Source: Gyromitra esculenta
Taxonomy: Eukaryota; Ascomycota; Pezizomycetes; Pezizales; Discinaceae
DNA: 64,000 bases
Assembly: GCA_038503075.1 (NCBI GenBank)
Contig: JBCAML010000001.1
Span: forward strand, 620,001 to 684,000
Direction: 5' to 3'
The translations under genes were made by a program, and so were the position numbers. The notes beneath the pieces were generated by a model. The model worked only from the letters and a program-made list of their open reading frames with translations, did not search any database and was not told the DNA's origin. Below, in pieces: positions 21,486-33,800 of this stretch. Each line of letters starts with the position of its first letter. Within the stretch, counting starts at the first letter, position 1.

Positions 21486-24400
21486 TTAGCCGTCGCCATG
21501 CTCTTCCGAAAGGGAATCTTCATCCCCTTGTTCCCGCGCAAGGGCCTCTATGTCGCTCTCCATCACATTTTCAATAGTAGAAACGAACCCCGAGAAAGCC
21601 TTCGATTGGCGCCGTGTACGGGACTTTCTTGGAGAACGTGTGATAGGTGTTGAAGGCTTTTTCGGCCTTTCCACCCGCTCCTTTTTCTTTTTGATAGAGG
21701 TCTCTTTCGGGCCGATTACCTTAGCCATTTGTGAAGCAATGATCCTCTTTGGCACTGGTGCCGATCTAGCAGTTATTGGTGTACGCTTTGCGATGGGTAT
21801 TGAACTTGTCACTTCCTCCTCTTCCTCTTCCTCCTCCTCTTCCTCCTCCTCGTCTTCACCATCCTCCATCATCTCATCTTCCACTGCATCGTGCTCTATT
21901 TTTCTCCTTTTGATTGTTTCCCAAGGCGCCAAATATTCCACGCCATCTCTCCAGCTCAAAACATCTGTGCCTCTCTTCCTCTGCCGAAGAGGCTCTCTTG
22001 GCAATTCTATTGAGCTAGGTAACGGCTTGCTAGGCTCCTTCCCTAAAATTTCCCATAGCGCCTTCTCGGCTTCTAGGCTCTGCTTTTGATCTAATACCTC
22101 CATAAACGAGTCTTCTTCATCTTCAAGGGCTGTTATAATTGTGTCTCGTCTCATCTGTGGCCTATTATGATATATCCGTCCAACCTCGTCTACGAATTGG
22201 TAATCTTCGTTTTCATCCCTTGTTTCTGAGCTTGAGTCTTCGTCCTCAGCGTCGGTTGGATCATCGATACTAGATATTTCATCATCCGCGACTTCCTCTT
22301 CTCCACTTTCCTCATATGCGGACGTTATTAGTGCATCCATGTCGATTTTCGACTCCTCATTATCTCCGCCAATTGTAGCTTTCTGGCTAGGATCGATTCC
22401 TTCAGATGAGCCCCAACGCCCAAATGTTCGCCCCTGTTCGCGCTCTAGGTACTCCTCCACTTCGTCATACGGAATAGCATTCTTGTCAGACTTCAATCTG
22501 ATTTGCTCCACCTTTCTGTAAACCTTTAACCCAAGCTTCCTTGGAAGTTTAGCCCAGTAATCTAATTTTCGTGGAACCCCTAGACAATCAATTGCTGCTT
22601 CAACGTCGCTCGGGCGTACAAGTGATTGCACTTTGAAGACCTTGTCGTCCATACTGCGCACCCGCGACATGGCCATGAATAGGCTTGCGTGGGTGATTCG
22701 TCTAGTGAGACTGACGACTAGTGTGTGCATGTCGGAGAGCGCGGTGCGGCGTATTGAAGGTAGCTCGTCACCCAGGTGTTGCCAACTCTCTTCGGGTCCG
22801 TACATGAATACGCTGTGATCGATGCAAACCGTAAGGGCCAGAAGCAGACAATAAACTTTAACGGTGAATGCAAAACACTACTGCGCAAAGACTTGCAAGC
22901 ATTGAGTACACAGGATTGGATAAAATGCACATACCATTCAGAGAGATCAAGCATCTGATTCACATTCAACAGCTCTGCTTCTGGTGCAATGTCATGGATC
23001 TCCTTAATACGTTTATTTCTGTATAAGTACTCAATATGCTCCGCTGTTTCCAAGTCCAAGAGCCAGGAGTCTCCCCATATGGACTTTTCCATCTTTTCTT
23101 CGTGCTCGCGGGTTCGGCGCTCCAGGAAATCAGCGTGCTCATCCAACACCTTCACGCATTCGTCGGATAACTCTACGGCTGCCGGTATATCTCTGACCGA
23201 GACTAAGTCCTTGCCACTATTAGACTCAGTGAGAATAGGAAAATCAACAAGATCCTCTCTCGCATCCTGCAACGTCTTTATGAACGCACGGCACTCAACG
23301 ACACTTTTAGTACCAACGCCCTTTGCTAGCTCGGGAAGATTATCCTTCCCGACGATCGGAAGGTATCTGAAGAATGCAATTTGTTCGTCTCCGGTCCACA
23401 CAGAACCCATGACCATCCGAGACCTTCGCTGCGATTTAGAGTTTCTTGTCAAATTCTTGTCGCGCCTACGTGAGGTAGCAAGAAATATATCCTCATTTAA
23501 AAGCCTGACATAATCCGGGTTGACTCTGAGGGCCTGGTGCTTGCCTTTGTGGAATCTTTCACTTCTAGGCTTCTTAGCCTGCGTAGTCGTTGAAGGAGGA
23601 TTATAATGACTATTAGACCTGGATTTAGAATCCGAGTCGGCATCAGATGCAGCCGACTGCCAATCTTCAGACCCCGATTCGTCAAAATCTGAGTTAGAAG
23701 GACTCTCCAGAGATGAATTGGGGAGCGCCGGTTTTTCAGATGACGTAGATTCCGAGTCAGAACGACTCGAAGATTGCGATTTCGAAGGTCGCTCCCCCCT
23801 AGAGCCATCTCTAGAAGCTGTGGGCCTATGCCTCGAGGGCGGATGGCTAAGCCTTGGGCTGGTCTCTAGTCCCGGTTTCTCTTCTATGTCGTCTCCCGGA
23901 TCCGTTTCCTCTCCCTTCTCGGCTTCCGATGGACTGTCGACCATTATTGGAGGCGAGTCTAGAGGTATCCCCCCCGCTGGTGGGCTGAATTCCGTATGCA
24001 GGTAGCTTGGGGAGCGAGGTTTTGGGTGTCTTCCTCTAAGCGCTCCGCCACCGGGAGACACAGAACCATGTTTTGAAGACGATTGACCAGTCTGAGTATC
24101 ATCTTCGCCCGAATCTAACCCCCCTCCTCCTGAATCATCACCGGAACTCGAATCTAGAGCAGACAAAGACGGCGACACCGACACGCTCCGACCCCAACTT
24201 CTTTCACTCGCAGCCCCCGCACCTCTTATCCTCCCACTCTCCCCCGAATCAGACCCATGCGCCGAATCAGACCCAAACACAGACCCCCATCTCGGACTCT
24301 CTCTACCAGTAATTGAACGCCCAGCCGTGAAATTCGCAGCCCTTGGTATTGCTGGAGAACGGAGACGCTCAGTAGATGATCCACTTCTCATAGAACTAGA

Positions 24401-24709
24401 TATCCTTTGTTTTTGTTGATGCCTAATGGACCTGTTATCTGAGTCCGGGTCAGACCCTAGTCGACTTGCATCCTGGGATGGAGAAGGAGAAGGAGAAACG
24501 CTCGATTTAGCCCAAGAGGGTGTCTTCGAAAGTGCACGAAGCACCTGTGGACGAACCAACTCAGGTTCCTCATCCCCATCCTCATCCGACGAAACGACAA
24601 TTGGTCCGCGGCGAATTGGAACAGAGTCAGAAGCGGAGCCTTTGGACGATTCCGAAGAGCTAGATGTTTCTAAGCCCGAGAATTCTTCGGAACTCGGCTC
24701 AGATACCAT
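21486..24709 (-). CDS. RRN5: RNA polymerase I upstream activating factor subunit Rrn5-like
   Basis: In yeast Rrn5 is a SANT-domain subunit of UAF, which binds the rDNA promoter and recruits Pol I. Exon 1 is 22935-24709 and exon 2 is 21486-22812, giving 1,033 residues. Residues 1-400 are Ser/Asp-rich and disordered. A SANT-like segment follows (VWTGDEQIAFFRYLPIVGK, then KSVVECRAFI). The fungal Rrn5 signature comes next: WGDSWLLDLETAEHIEYL, EAELLNVNQMLDLSE, with VFM continuing after the intron. Exon 2 has a Glu run of about 15 residues (coding the TCC/TCT-rich stretch near 21820-21860) and a basic tail with RPKKPSTPITRSPRKSRTRR, AT-hook-like and a probable nuclear signal. The protein is much longer than yeast Rrn5 (363 residues), mainly through its disordered ends. 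Confidence is lower for the exact name than for a SANT transcription factor. Confidence 0.78.
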
Positions 24710-25430
24710 GAGAACTCTGAATACTCTGATTGAACAGCGTAAAAGGGGGATGAGGGGGGGAGACGAAAAGAACTGTACGTTGGGTTCGTGGCTTTCTTCG
24801 TATACGCGTGAGGTTGAAACAGACTTGGAGAATGGAAGCTTTGTTGGAAAAATCTAATGCGGTAGGGTAACGGTACTACGCCTAACGCGTGCACGCGCTC
24901 ACGGGTTCGACTTGAGGGAATGATCGAAATACATATTCCTTTTAAATAAATACAGGTATATATCTCGTGTATAGTACGGAATCATGAAGAAACGGATGGA
25001 ATCACTATAATAGTACTATGGTATTGATCCTGGAATATAATCCACGTTATCGGTCATTCTAGGTATACAGACCCACTAACTGTGCGAGCAATTCTCCTAC
25101 ATCGAAGCCAATGATCACCTGTAAAAAAAAATCGAAATAAAAAATAATGTAATACAATTACCCGCCAACCACCCCAGCTACCCCGCCAGCCCGCCAGCTC
25201 ACAAACCATCAAATCATTTTTTCCCCCACCTTCATCCATATTCTCTCATTCTGATACTACCTAATTTGGACGTATTTAAAAGTAAAAAAAAAAATAGGAG
25301 GGGATACAGGGAAAAAAAAGGTAAAAAAGTAAAATACAGAAAGAAATCACGCCAAATGTAACCCTTTTTAAAGCACAATGAAAGCGAAAAAAAAACAACC
25401 GAAAAACGAAGAAAAGCAGAAGCTCAACAT
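24710..25430. other. Intergenic region between RRN5 and the SWI3 homologue
   Basis: Upstream of RRN5 and downstream of the SWI3-like gene, in tandem on the minus strand. It has A-rich runs near 25280-25410 and no coding frame of note. Confidence 0.5.
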
Positions 25431-27719
25431 TTACGCTTCATAACCAACATACCCACCCTGTGCCTCCAACGAAACTGGCCTCATCCCAGGCTGGGGAACA
25501 CCCTGAACGCCGCTTTCAAAGCCCAACTTTGCGCCCTGTCCACCCATCTGCGCTGCTTGTCCGGCCAATGCATATCCCTCATGACCACCTACCACTAGTG
25601 CTCTTTTGAGAGTCTCTTGGACGACGACGCACTGCTTCTTCATCGCTAGTCTGTCTAGGAATAGCTGCTGGCGACCTTTCTCGATCTCGCGCCTCTCTGC
25701 CTGTAGGACTTGTTCGAGCTCGTTGAATTGGTTGAGTTTGAGTTCAAGTTTGCGGAGCGAGCAGTTGACGACGGCATTCACAAGACGCGTCATTTCGCGT
25801 TCTTCATTGGAGGCAAGGGCGTGAGCGCGGGCTGCGGAGGTCCCAAGTGCGATGGATGCGGCTTTGGAAACGATGTTCTCGGGTGTATCGGCGGTCTCGG
25901 TGGCGGCAGTAGGGGAGAGGGGGCCGTCGATGATGGTAGTTGCGGCTTCAGGCTCGTCAACATCCATGGTCTCGTCGGCGGCGGACTCGGTTTCAACGGC
26001 CGGGGTTTCGGAGGTTGCAGCAGCATCGGTGGGTTTAGGGGAGACGGTCTTTTCATTTCCGTTTTCGGCTTCGGCTGCGGTTTTTTCCTTCTTGATGGTG
26101 TCGGGCTTTTTTCCTTCGATCTGCTCGGAGAGAGACTTCGTCATTTCGCCGATCGAGGATTTGGCTGCGGCGGCGGCGACTTTGGGGTCGACGATAGATG
26201 CTAGGAAGGCGACGACGCTCATGACCGGGTTATCGGCCTGGGTGAACGGAGTGCGATTATACTGGAGTGGTCCGAGCTGCTCAGGTTTCTCCTCGAGGTA
26301 GTTATCCTCGATGGGTAACTGGAGGAAGCGAACAACACACTGCTCCCTCGTCCTGGTTCCAACATGGTCCGCAATCTGGTTCCAGTCCTCGTTATACAAC
26401 TCCAATCCCTCCAACAACAAAAGTGTTTCCTGGTCTGTCCACGGGGCATCTCGCTCAACAGTAGAGTAAGACGGATCTTCCATCCTCACGAAGTCCGTGT
26501 TGGTGCTTGTTGCGGGGAAACGACCTTCGAGGAAGCAATTCGGGCACAGCTCGATCTGCTTCTGGGATCTCGCGCTACGAGCAGAATGATATCGCACACG
26601 GGTGCAGTCGACGCCGCAGGAATAGCAGTTGTACTGCTTCTTGGAGGCCCCATCTTCGGAGTCGCCAGAGTGACCGTTGGCTTGTGAAGAGCTAGCGATC
26701 TTGTTGCCCGAGGCGTCATAGATATTTTTCCGAATTTCAAGGTTGAGCTCGGCCTTCGAAGGACCAGCGCTAGATGCGCGCTCGGTGGTGGGGTGTGGCT
26801 TGCCGGTGGTGGTTATAGCGCCGGCTGCGGGCTGGAAGGGCTGCAGGCCACGGGGGGTATCGGCGGTGATGCGGAAGTGACCGGTGAAAGGAGGGCCGAT
26901 GTTGGAGGGTCGGGTTTCGGGATCGATCTGTGGAATGTTAGCACCAACGCGCCCATAACGTCAGTCAAATAGAAATATGCCGACCTGATAGTTAATAAGA
27001 CCCCATTGCTCCAAAAACGCATGAACGCGCATAATCGAGCAGACGTCGCCAGCCAAATTTCTTCGGCACGCCGTAACTGTAAGATACTCTGATGGGTTCA
27101 GACGGTACGTGTTTATCATGAAATCGCGATAGTCCTTGTACACCAAGTGTGTTTTGCTCCTATTGCGATTATTAAAGAACTCGGGTAACGACTTCTGTTC
27201 GATAGGCTTGATCCTGTCGATATCGAACCACGTTGAGTACGACGGCACCACGACGGCGTGGGTCTGCTCGACGAGATACCCCTTCGCGGCGTCCTCCAAC
27301 TTCCTCTTCTCAGACGCAGGCGATGCAGGCGCGTTCGCTGGCGGATCCGTAGCATCACCGTCACCGTTCTTCGAAGGCTCTGCGCCGTTTTTATTAGCCT
27401 CGCCGCCTTCCTCCGTCCCCTGCATCACGGAGTCCTCGTCTTCAGGGGCGGCACCAGATTGCGCATTCGCGCGCCCAGGAGAGCCCGCATTAGAAGGACC
27501 AGGAGAGTTTTTGAGGATATCCTCAGAAGGTGGCTGGAGGTTGCTGCCATTCCCAGGGCCGTCATCGTCGTCATCCATGCCGAGTCCCGGAGTGAGGCCG
27601 ATAGGAGTGTTGCCCTCACCCTGGACATTATGGGGCTGGCTTAACTGGTGATTCACGGGGGTGCCAGTGTTTGTGCCTGATAACGGGGAGTCCCCGAAGT
27701 CGATGGTTTCGTTATCCAT
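25431..27719 (-). CDS. RSC8: SWI3/RSC8-type chromatin-remodelling subunit
   Basis: Scaffold subunit of SWI/SNF- and RSC-type remodellers (SMARCC family). Exon 1 is 26985-27719 and exon 2 is 25431-26927, giving 743 residues with the junction in phase. I start at [10 protein letters not shown] because upstream frame positions lack an ATG. The SWIRM domain is at about 153-245: [72 protein letters not shown] Cys-rich zinc-binding segment lies at 346-377 (CYSCGVDC...CPNC). The SANT domain is at about 405-450 ([32 protein letters not shown]). A Glu/Ala-rich linker and a C-terminal coiled coil follow ([19 protein letters not shown]). Distinguishing the SWI/SNF from the RSC paralogue needs a phylogeny; filamentous fungi often have one. 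Confidence 0.9.
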
Positions 27720-28305
27720 CGTTAATCGGATTAGAACTGACTTGTTTTTTTTTGTTTTTTTCCCCAAGAAATTGCTGGGAAAGGGGGGGATGGACAGATG
27801 ATGGATGTGGTTGGGGGAGCTGCTGGCTGGTGGCTGCTGGCTGCTGGCTGTTGGGTGAGAGCAACGAGAAGAGGATGAGAGCGAGTGCTGGACTGTGCCC
27901 AGGAGATCACGACGTTCTGTTGTGGTTGTGGTGTTGCCCTGTCGTTCTGGCGAGCGCGTCGGGAATGAGCGGATGCGATGTGGCTGCCCAAGCCCCGCTG
28001 TGGCGCGTGCGAGTGACTAGCTTCACTTCGCTATTGCGTATAACCCGGCCCGACACTCATAATTTGGATCCCTTGCGGCTATCCTTACTCGAAGGCAAAA
28101 GCAAGATACGTGTAACCTGCACTCAAATCTGCCGTCCACACAGTTTCTCCGATCATGTCTTCCATTTACAGCTAGCGCGCTGGGTTTTGGTCTGACCTGA
28201 CGTGATTTCAGAGACAAAAGTTCGCTATGATCGCAACCCACAGAACAACATATTTATGGCCAGTTCAAGCCGGCGAAATTGTAAAAGACAAGATGCAAAA
28301 TTTGA
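27720..28305. other. Intergenic region upstream of the SWI3 homologue
   Basis: Promoter-side region of the SWI3-like gene, with a TGCTGGCTGGTGGC-type short direct repeat near 27820-27850. It ends at the tRNA gene. No coding frame is supported. Confidence 0.5.
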
Positions 28306-28387
28306 TGTGGGTATCAGGAATCGAACCTGAGTCCTCTCGGAGCAGAGGCTCCACAACGAGAAGTACTAACCACTATACTATACCCAC
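28306..28387 (-). tRNA. tRNA-His (GTG) with a short intron
   Basis: On the minus strand the 7-bp acceptor GTGGGTA pairs with TACCCAC, followed by discriminator A. The D-arm has GTATAGTGGTTAGTAC (A box) and the T-arm has CAGG TTCGATT CCTG (B box). The anticodon stem TCTCG/CGAGA closes a loop beginning TTGTGG, giving anticodon GTG. A 10-nt insertion (AGCCTCTGCT) after position 37 sits exactly where tRNA introns lie. GTG reads His codons. The post-transcriptional G-1 is not encoded, as is normal in eukaryotes. 82 nt including the intron and discriminator. Confidence 0.9.
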
Positions 28388-29858
28388 TTTGCCTAATTGC
28401 TAAACCTTACCCTATAAACTCTGTATTATAATACCCTAACAATCTAAATGCCGTCATGAATTATCACTCGGTTTGTTTTTTAACTTCTCTGCTGAAGCTA
28501 TTGATATTGCGTCCTACTATTACTGAGGGCCCCCGTAGCTTTCTGATAATCACTCGAGCTTGGGGAGCCTTTCTGTCGGCCGAACTCCCGTATATATAGT
28601 GCCTACCTTGCTTGTATCTCGTTCGGAATCCCAAGCTCAAATAATACCCGATCGTGGTCCAAAGCTCCAAAATTATCTGTTGAAACTCTATATATCGGTA
28701 GTATTCCCTAATAGTAGTAGTTAGCTGGGGCTCCTTGTTAGAGTGGTTTTGTTTCTAGGAGAACGGAGGGGGGTAAATGTCATAATTTTTCTTGAGATAT
28801 TTCCCACTGAATCTTTGCTATTAAGATCGATATATTTATAAAAAGAAATATATAGCATAATACCCCTTGCGTATATTCTATCACGCTTATGAAGAGAAGA
28901 ATTTTGTATTTTGATTTCCTTCGCTTGGTGCAATTGGATCGATTCTTTCGTAAAATGGTTTCTTCAAGTTTTTTACGTCCTCGGAGAATTCAAAATTTGG
29001 GAATTTTTTGTTCTGGGAACAAACGACATCAAAAGCTGTTATTTGTCAATATTAGGCCACTATACTGTGCCAAATTTTTCTGAACCTAAACAAAGTCTGC
29101 GCGCTAAGTCTTGGGCAGCGATAACTCGGCCACTACTTTACTCATTCCGCCATTTTGAAGTTGCAGGCAAGTTCTCGTGCGAGAGCCATTTCTATTGGCT
29201 GAAGCAATCTCGATGTCTTTTTGATGTCTTTTCAACCCTCTTCCTTCTACGACACCCTTAGAATATTGATTTAAAATATGATACCACTATTGTCTTGAGT
29301 TAAACTGGTTTGAAGCCTTTTGGTTCAAGGATAGAAAGTTTCCGGTTTAGGCTGCACTACTTCAAAAACGGCAACTTGAGTACAACCGCGTTCGCAAAGT
29401 TCTAGCACCCTTCTAGCCGTTGGTAATAAGCCAAATAGTAGTAACTTAAAGAGAAGGGAACTATGAAAATCCTGGGATGCTATATAGCATCTAATACATT
29501 CACATAATTACCTTCTATAGTCTCAATCCGTCGGCGGTCGTAGAAAGGTACATGGTAGTCAAATCGATAAGCGTGTACCTATATGTGGCCATAGGACAAC
29601 AGTAGCACGTAGTAATTTTTGACGATTGGAATAGAAACAACCCTGACGCGGCAGAGACCTGAGCATTCTGGCTAGATGATTGCCTAGATAAGGCTTAGGG
29701 CTCAGGATATTGAGCTAAGGAGTAATTAGGGTTTTAGAAGAGGAAACGACGCGGTGAAGAGAGACGAATCTGAGAAAGACAGTTATCATCATCGCGGACG
29801 AGAAGAGCTCCTAGTTCCTTAAATACTATTGGCTATAATCCCTTCGAGAATCCCAAAA
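28388..29858. other. Gene-poor region with repeat relic
   Basis: AT-rich, with no supported gene. Segments 29050-29115 and 29385-29420 resemble parts of the dispersed repeat at 33553-33800. This is the left part of a long gene-poor block. Confidence 0.45.
29050..29420. repeat. Dispersed repeat R2, degraded copy 1
   Basis: Shares with 33553-33800 the string around GTCTGCGCGCTAAG at its start and GTTCGCAAAGTTCTAGCACC at its end, with little similarity between. Probably a decayed transposon fragment of unknown class. Confidence 0.4.
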
Positions 29859-30906
29859 ATGTTGAGCCCTTCTGTTAGTTCGCCAACATTCAGGTCACCT
29901 AACTCCTCCGCCCACGCCCAACTCGTTCTCAGGGATAAGAATGATGGGTGCTGGGGATGTGGCAACTAGTCGAGTGATGTTGTCTAGGTTGCTCACCAAC
30001 TATTTGCACACGAAAGAACTGGATTCTCACTATACTGCGATGAGCCACTAAATGTGATTTCTCAAAATATGCCTCACTTGGCACATCTTGGAAATCTCTT
30101 CCTTCTCCGTCAAAACTGCCACATTTTTTTCGATGCAAACTCACCACCTTGGGTAATGGTTCCAGAGGACATGGACTTTTTAATCGATTGGGAAAATAGT
30201 GACTATGATAGACGGATAGCGGCCGGAATGCAAGGGATGAAAACGACAAGAAACGTACCCACAGCCGTGGATGTGAGCTAATCATGCTCTCCTTCTTTGA
30301 GCTCCTTGGCCTTTTTAACACTGCTAGTATACCGGAAATCTCTACAACGTATATAGCGTTCGACAGGAAGGCCTGGCACCTGTTGACGAGAGCCGGTTTC
30401 CGAAGATATGGGGAGGCGAGCCAACTGCTGCGTTTCTGGGATCTGTACTTGGGATATGTCAGCCGTCCCTCACCGTTCCTCGTGAAATCCGAGAGAAGAC
30501 GGTCGAACTTGTTAATCTATACTCCCGGCCTATGCCGTGGGTGAACCCCGATAGCGGAGAGAGGGAGATTCCGGATGTGAAAGTCAACGTTCTGGAAGGG
30601 AATAGAGATGGTGTGGGTGGGAAAGATGGAAGTGGGAAGGAAAGTGCCAAAGGTGGGCAGAAGGGCTACAGAAACCGAGAGCAAGAGCAATCGCCACCAC
30701 GTAAGAGAACCCGCTCTGGGCGAGTATCAGGCAAAAAAACAAGGAATATCAGCCAAGGAGAGGCCTATCACACACCACCAACCTCTCTCTCAGTTTCACT
30801 GAACCGTGGCGCTCCCACCGTACCAGTTGGCCAGGTGTGGACATGGGACCCACAATTTAGTGTGAGGAACATGGTGAAACAATTCACCACTTTAAAAAAA
30901 GAGTAG
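29859..30906 (+). pseudogene. HNH-nuclease-like gene interrupted by two in-frame TAG codons
   Basis: One continuous frame runs from ATG 29859 to 30272, then a 55-nt intron (GTGAGC...GCTAG), then 30328-30906: 331 codons including the final stop. Two TAG codons at 29967-29969 and 29985-29987 break it. The HNH pattern is C-W-G-C-G, then an Ala-His, then LAHLGNLFLLRQNCHIFFDA followed by PPWVMVPEDMDFLIDWE and DYDRR. This resembles a fungal HNH family in which an Asn, CH and FD close the metal site. Exon 2 has the helical tail ending VELVNLYSRPMPWVNP, a low-complexity basic stretch and a C-terminal WTWDPQFSVRNMV. Everything outside the stops is well preserved, so it is either a recent pseudogene or needs readthrough or sequence correction. 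No GT-AG intron that removes both stops keeps the frame. Confidence 0.6.
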
Positions 30907-31831
30907 GGTATGGAGAAATCTAGGAATAGCGGGACTGAATATAACTCGGTACGTGTATACTGGGAGACCTTTATTATTTATAGTGATTGTCTTCTCTACG
31001 TTCGGTCCACTATCTTCATTTCTTACATCCTTTATTTGATTTTATTTTCCTTATTAGTATTTCCCTCACTGTGTACCACCCTCAACCGATTTCTCTTTTT
31101 TCTTTATTTTTTTGTCGCCATTATAATCTTCTGCTTCGACTACCGATTCCATGAATGAACACTCGAGCAGTAATTTTCTTGGAATGTGTCGTTCTGATCC
31201 CTTAGTATATAGCAACCATAGGGAGTGTCGCGCCTTAACTGATACCTGTGTAGAAGTCAAGCAGTCCTATTTTAAATATCTATATGTGGTAACGGGGTTA
31301 TACGGGGAACTCTAACCAATAGGATCACTTAACTGTTCTAGTATTAGTCAAGCGTTCATCAACTGTATAGTAACTGAATACACCTTTCAATTTCTTCTAA
31401 TTGCATTTGGGAGAAGGTGGGTGGCAGGCAATCAAGGTTGGTAGTGTTCTATTATATTTACAATTGCATATGTCTGCTTAATACGACTACGTATTTTTGT
31501 TAGATTAGCCTGCGTGCCTAAGCCCCCAAAAAAGAATAGCAACGCGACCCCTGAACTAGCATGTAGCATTATCACGGAGTCGACCATTCTTGCACTCCGT
31601 GAGGATGGCGAAGAGTTGTTCAGGCAAAACGCATCGAGTGACTATTCATGATTGCTTACATGGGACGGGTACTACGATGATGCCTGTCAACCCAAAATAG
31701 ATTAGTCGCTGCTCCCCTAGGGTTTCCGGTTATACTCAACTATACTATACCCACTTTTCTAGGGCTTAATCAAATATGCGTGCTAAACCCTGAACAGTGA
31801 TACCCCTACCACTGCATTAAACCCTAGAACT

Positions 31832-31975
31832 CACGTGGAAATTCATTAAATAGCACTCGATTCCCTCCCACGCTCGTGTAGTAAGTGCTGCAGCAAGTGT
31901 AGCCGACTGTGTTTCTCTAGGCTCGAGTCTCACGATATCACTCTTTTCCCAAGTGTATACAAACCAGGAGCTACA
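31832..31975. repeat. Dispersed repeat R1, copy 1
   Basis: Aligns by eye with 35841-35973 in the same orientation. Shared blocks include AAATAGC-CTCGAT, CC-TGCTCGT, AGCAAGTGTA-CCG, GCTCGAGTCTCACGA and CAAAC-AG-A-CTAC. Substitutions and small indels throughout indicate an old copy. Confidence 0.6.
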
Positions 31976-32460
31976 CTAACTTAAGAATGACGGAGCAAAA
32001 GTACCGGGCTGGGGACTCAAAGAGACTTTATAGCCGCTCTGTTTCACGACCTACATATTTATCTACATGTGCTGAAAACTCGTTCGCCAGGCCGATCTTA
32101 CTTTTTAACCCGCATGTTAACCACAAGGGGTGATAGGAGCAACGTTTTAGATACAGGCGACCCCCTGTCTCCAGAACTGGGGCATTACTAAAAGAATTTC
32201 ATGCCTCATGGTGTAAAGCAATAGTGGGTTGGCTAACTGTAGATGAGGAATTAATTGTGGTTAAAAGGGCTGCAAGCTGACATCCTCCGACCCACCCTAC
32301 GCACGATGATGTCTCAAAGAACTCATCTTTTTAATTTACTGAAATTTAGGCGGATAGGCTCCGTTATTTGGATACCGTATCGTACATAAAAGAGAAGCCT
32401 TGGGTATGCTGATTCCTGCATGAGCTGGTGCGAAGGAGCTGAAAGAGAGATGTTACGATC

Positions 32461-32610
32461 GGGATATCGTTATGGAGCGAGTCGAGAGAAGGGACGACGT
32501 TGGGATTAAGGATATCTTTAAGATGGAGCGGATCAAGAGAATGGATGGTGTTGGGATTAGGGATATCGGTAAGATTGAGAGAAGAGGTGGTGTTGGGATA
32601 TTAGGAGGAA
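32461..32610 (+). repeat. Degenerate tandem repeat, about 45-51 bp unit, open in one frame
   Basis: Three adjacent units each begin GATATC and end near GTTGGGAT. In one frame they encode related 14-17-residue units (for example DIFKMERIKRMDGVGIR) and end at a TAG. The frame is closed upstream by a TGA, so this is probably a fragment of a repeat-containing gene rather than a gene. Confidence 0.45.
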
Positions 32611-33552
32611 ATTAGATGGACGTCAACAACAGACTTCCATCTCCTACTACTTGCGACTACCGCCCTGCAGTACATAGCGGGGTTGCGTAGTAAGTTGCGT
32701 AATATGGCCAAGGCACGAGACTACATGTACCTATAGTGATATAATTGACGATTGAGGACTTGGTGAGATGTGACTTAGAGGTTTCTATACCTTCGGAGTT
32801 TAGGATATGGTGTTAGTGGACCGGGACTAACCCTATATTTCGGCATGGGGATAACATCCACAACTCCTATAGCTAGGCAATAAGGAATTGATACATATCA
32901 ACCCTGAGACGCTTTTGGAGTCCCTTTGCACTATTGTCACATCAGTGAGTCCCAATGCCGCGTAATATAAATTAAAAGTTGATTTCTTGCATCGAACGCA
33001 TCCTAAGTATATTTGAACCCATGGCCATCCAAGCTGATATATAGCATGGTTATTAAACTCTAGAGGGCATGCCGTTTCTATTATGATTTAAGATCACGAA
33101 TAAAGAGTAAACTTGGGCCATTCGAGGGCCACTTGCCCTCGCTCCGTTCACGCCGCGTCCTAAGGCAAACGTTAACCGAGAACATGGAAAGTTGACTGAA
33201 ATGAGCCTGAATTGGACAGGAGCAAAGACACCTGTTGTGACTCTAGAGAAGAGGTAACATTGGGCTACAGTTATACTAACTTAGAGAAGAGCAGACACAG
33301 TTACATATAGCTGGGATAGCGTAATTCTCAACTTCCATGTACCGAGAAAAAAACACATCATAAGAGTGTGCCTAGCGATACAATAAATCAATTAGCATGA
33401 GAGACACAGCTACAAGTAAGAACATCAAGCGACGCTCCGCAAATCAAAGCTTGAGGAGCTCAAGCCAAATCGAGTGATGCTCGGCGATACTTCAGCGACC
33501 CAAAATAACGTGTGTCAGCCCCCTTGGAGCTTCGGGGCTCTAATGTAATATA

Positions 33553-33800
33553 TTAGACTGCTGTACTGTACCCGCTTGTTCTGAAACCCAACCAAGTCTA
33601 CGCGCTAAATGCCGTTCGACGATACATCAGCCATCTCGATACCAACCCTCAATCAAATTAAAAAACAGACGGGATTTTTGAGCGTAAGAGACTATCATAG
33701 GGCATCAAATGATCTCTCCGTGCCAGGTTGTCTAATCCCAACGAACAGTCTTTCATTCTTTCGCTAGGCAAAGTCGTGTTCGCAAAGTCCTAGCACCTTA
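33553..33800. repeat. Dispersed repeat R2, copy 2
   Basis: Similar to 36645-36780 (shared TTTTTGAGCG-AAGAGACTA, CATCAAATGATC, CTTTCATTCT) and to the two ends of the degraded copy at 29050-29420. No coding capacity seen. Confidence 0.5.

Noticed and set aside
21810..21860. CTC/TCC-rich run that looks like a microsatellite
   Set aside because: It is the coding sequence of the poly-Glu segment of the Rrn5-like protein on the minus strand, so it is not listed as a separate repeat.
29967..29987. Explaining the two TAG codons of the HNH-type gene by an intron
   Set aside because: The possible GT-AG pairs around them give introns of only 29-40 nt and shift the frame, destroying the conserved Ala-His segment.
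31739..31757. Second tRNA-His gene
   Set aside because: Only the first 16 nt of the tRNA are present. There is no anticodon arm or B box within range.
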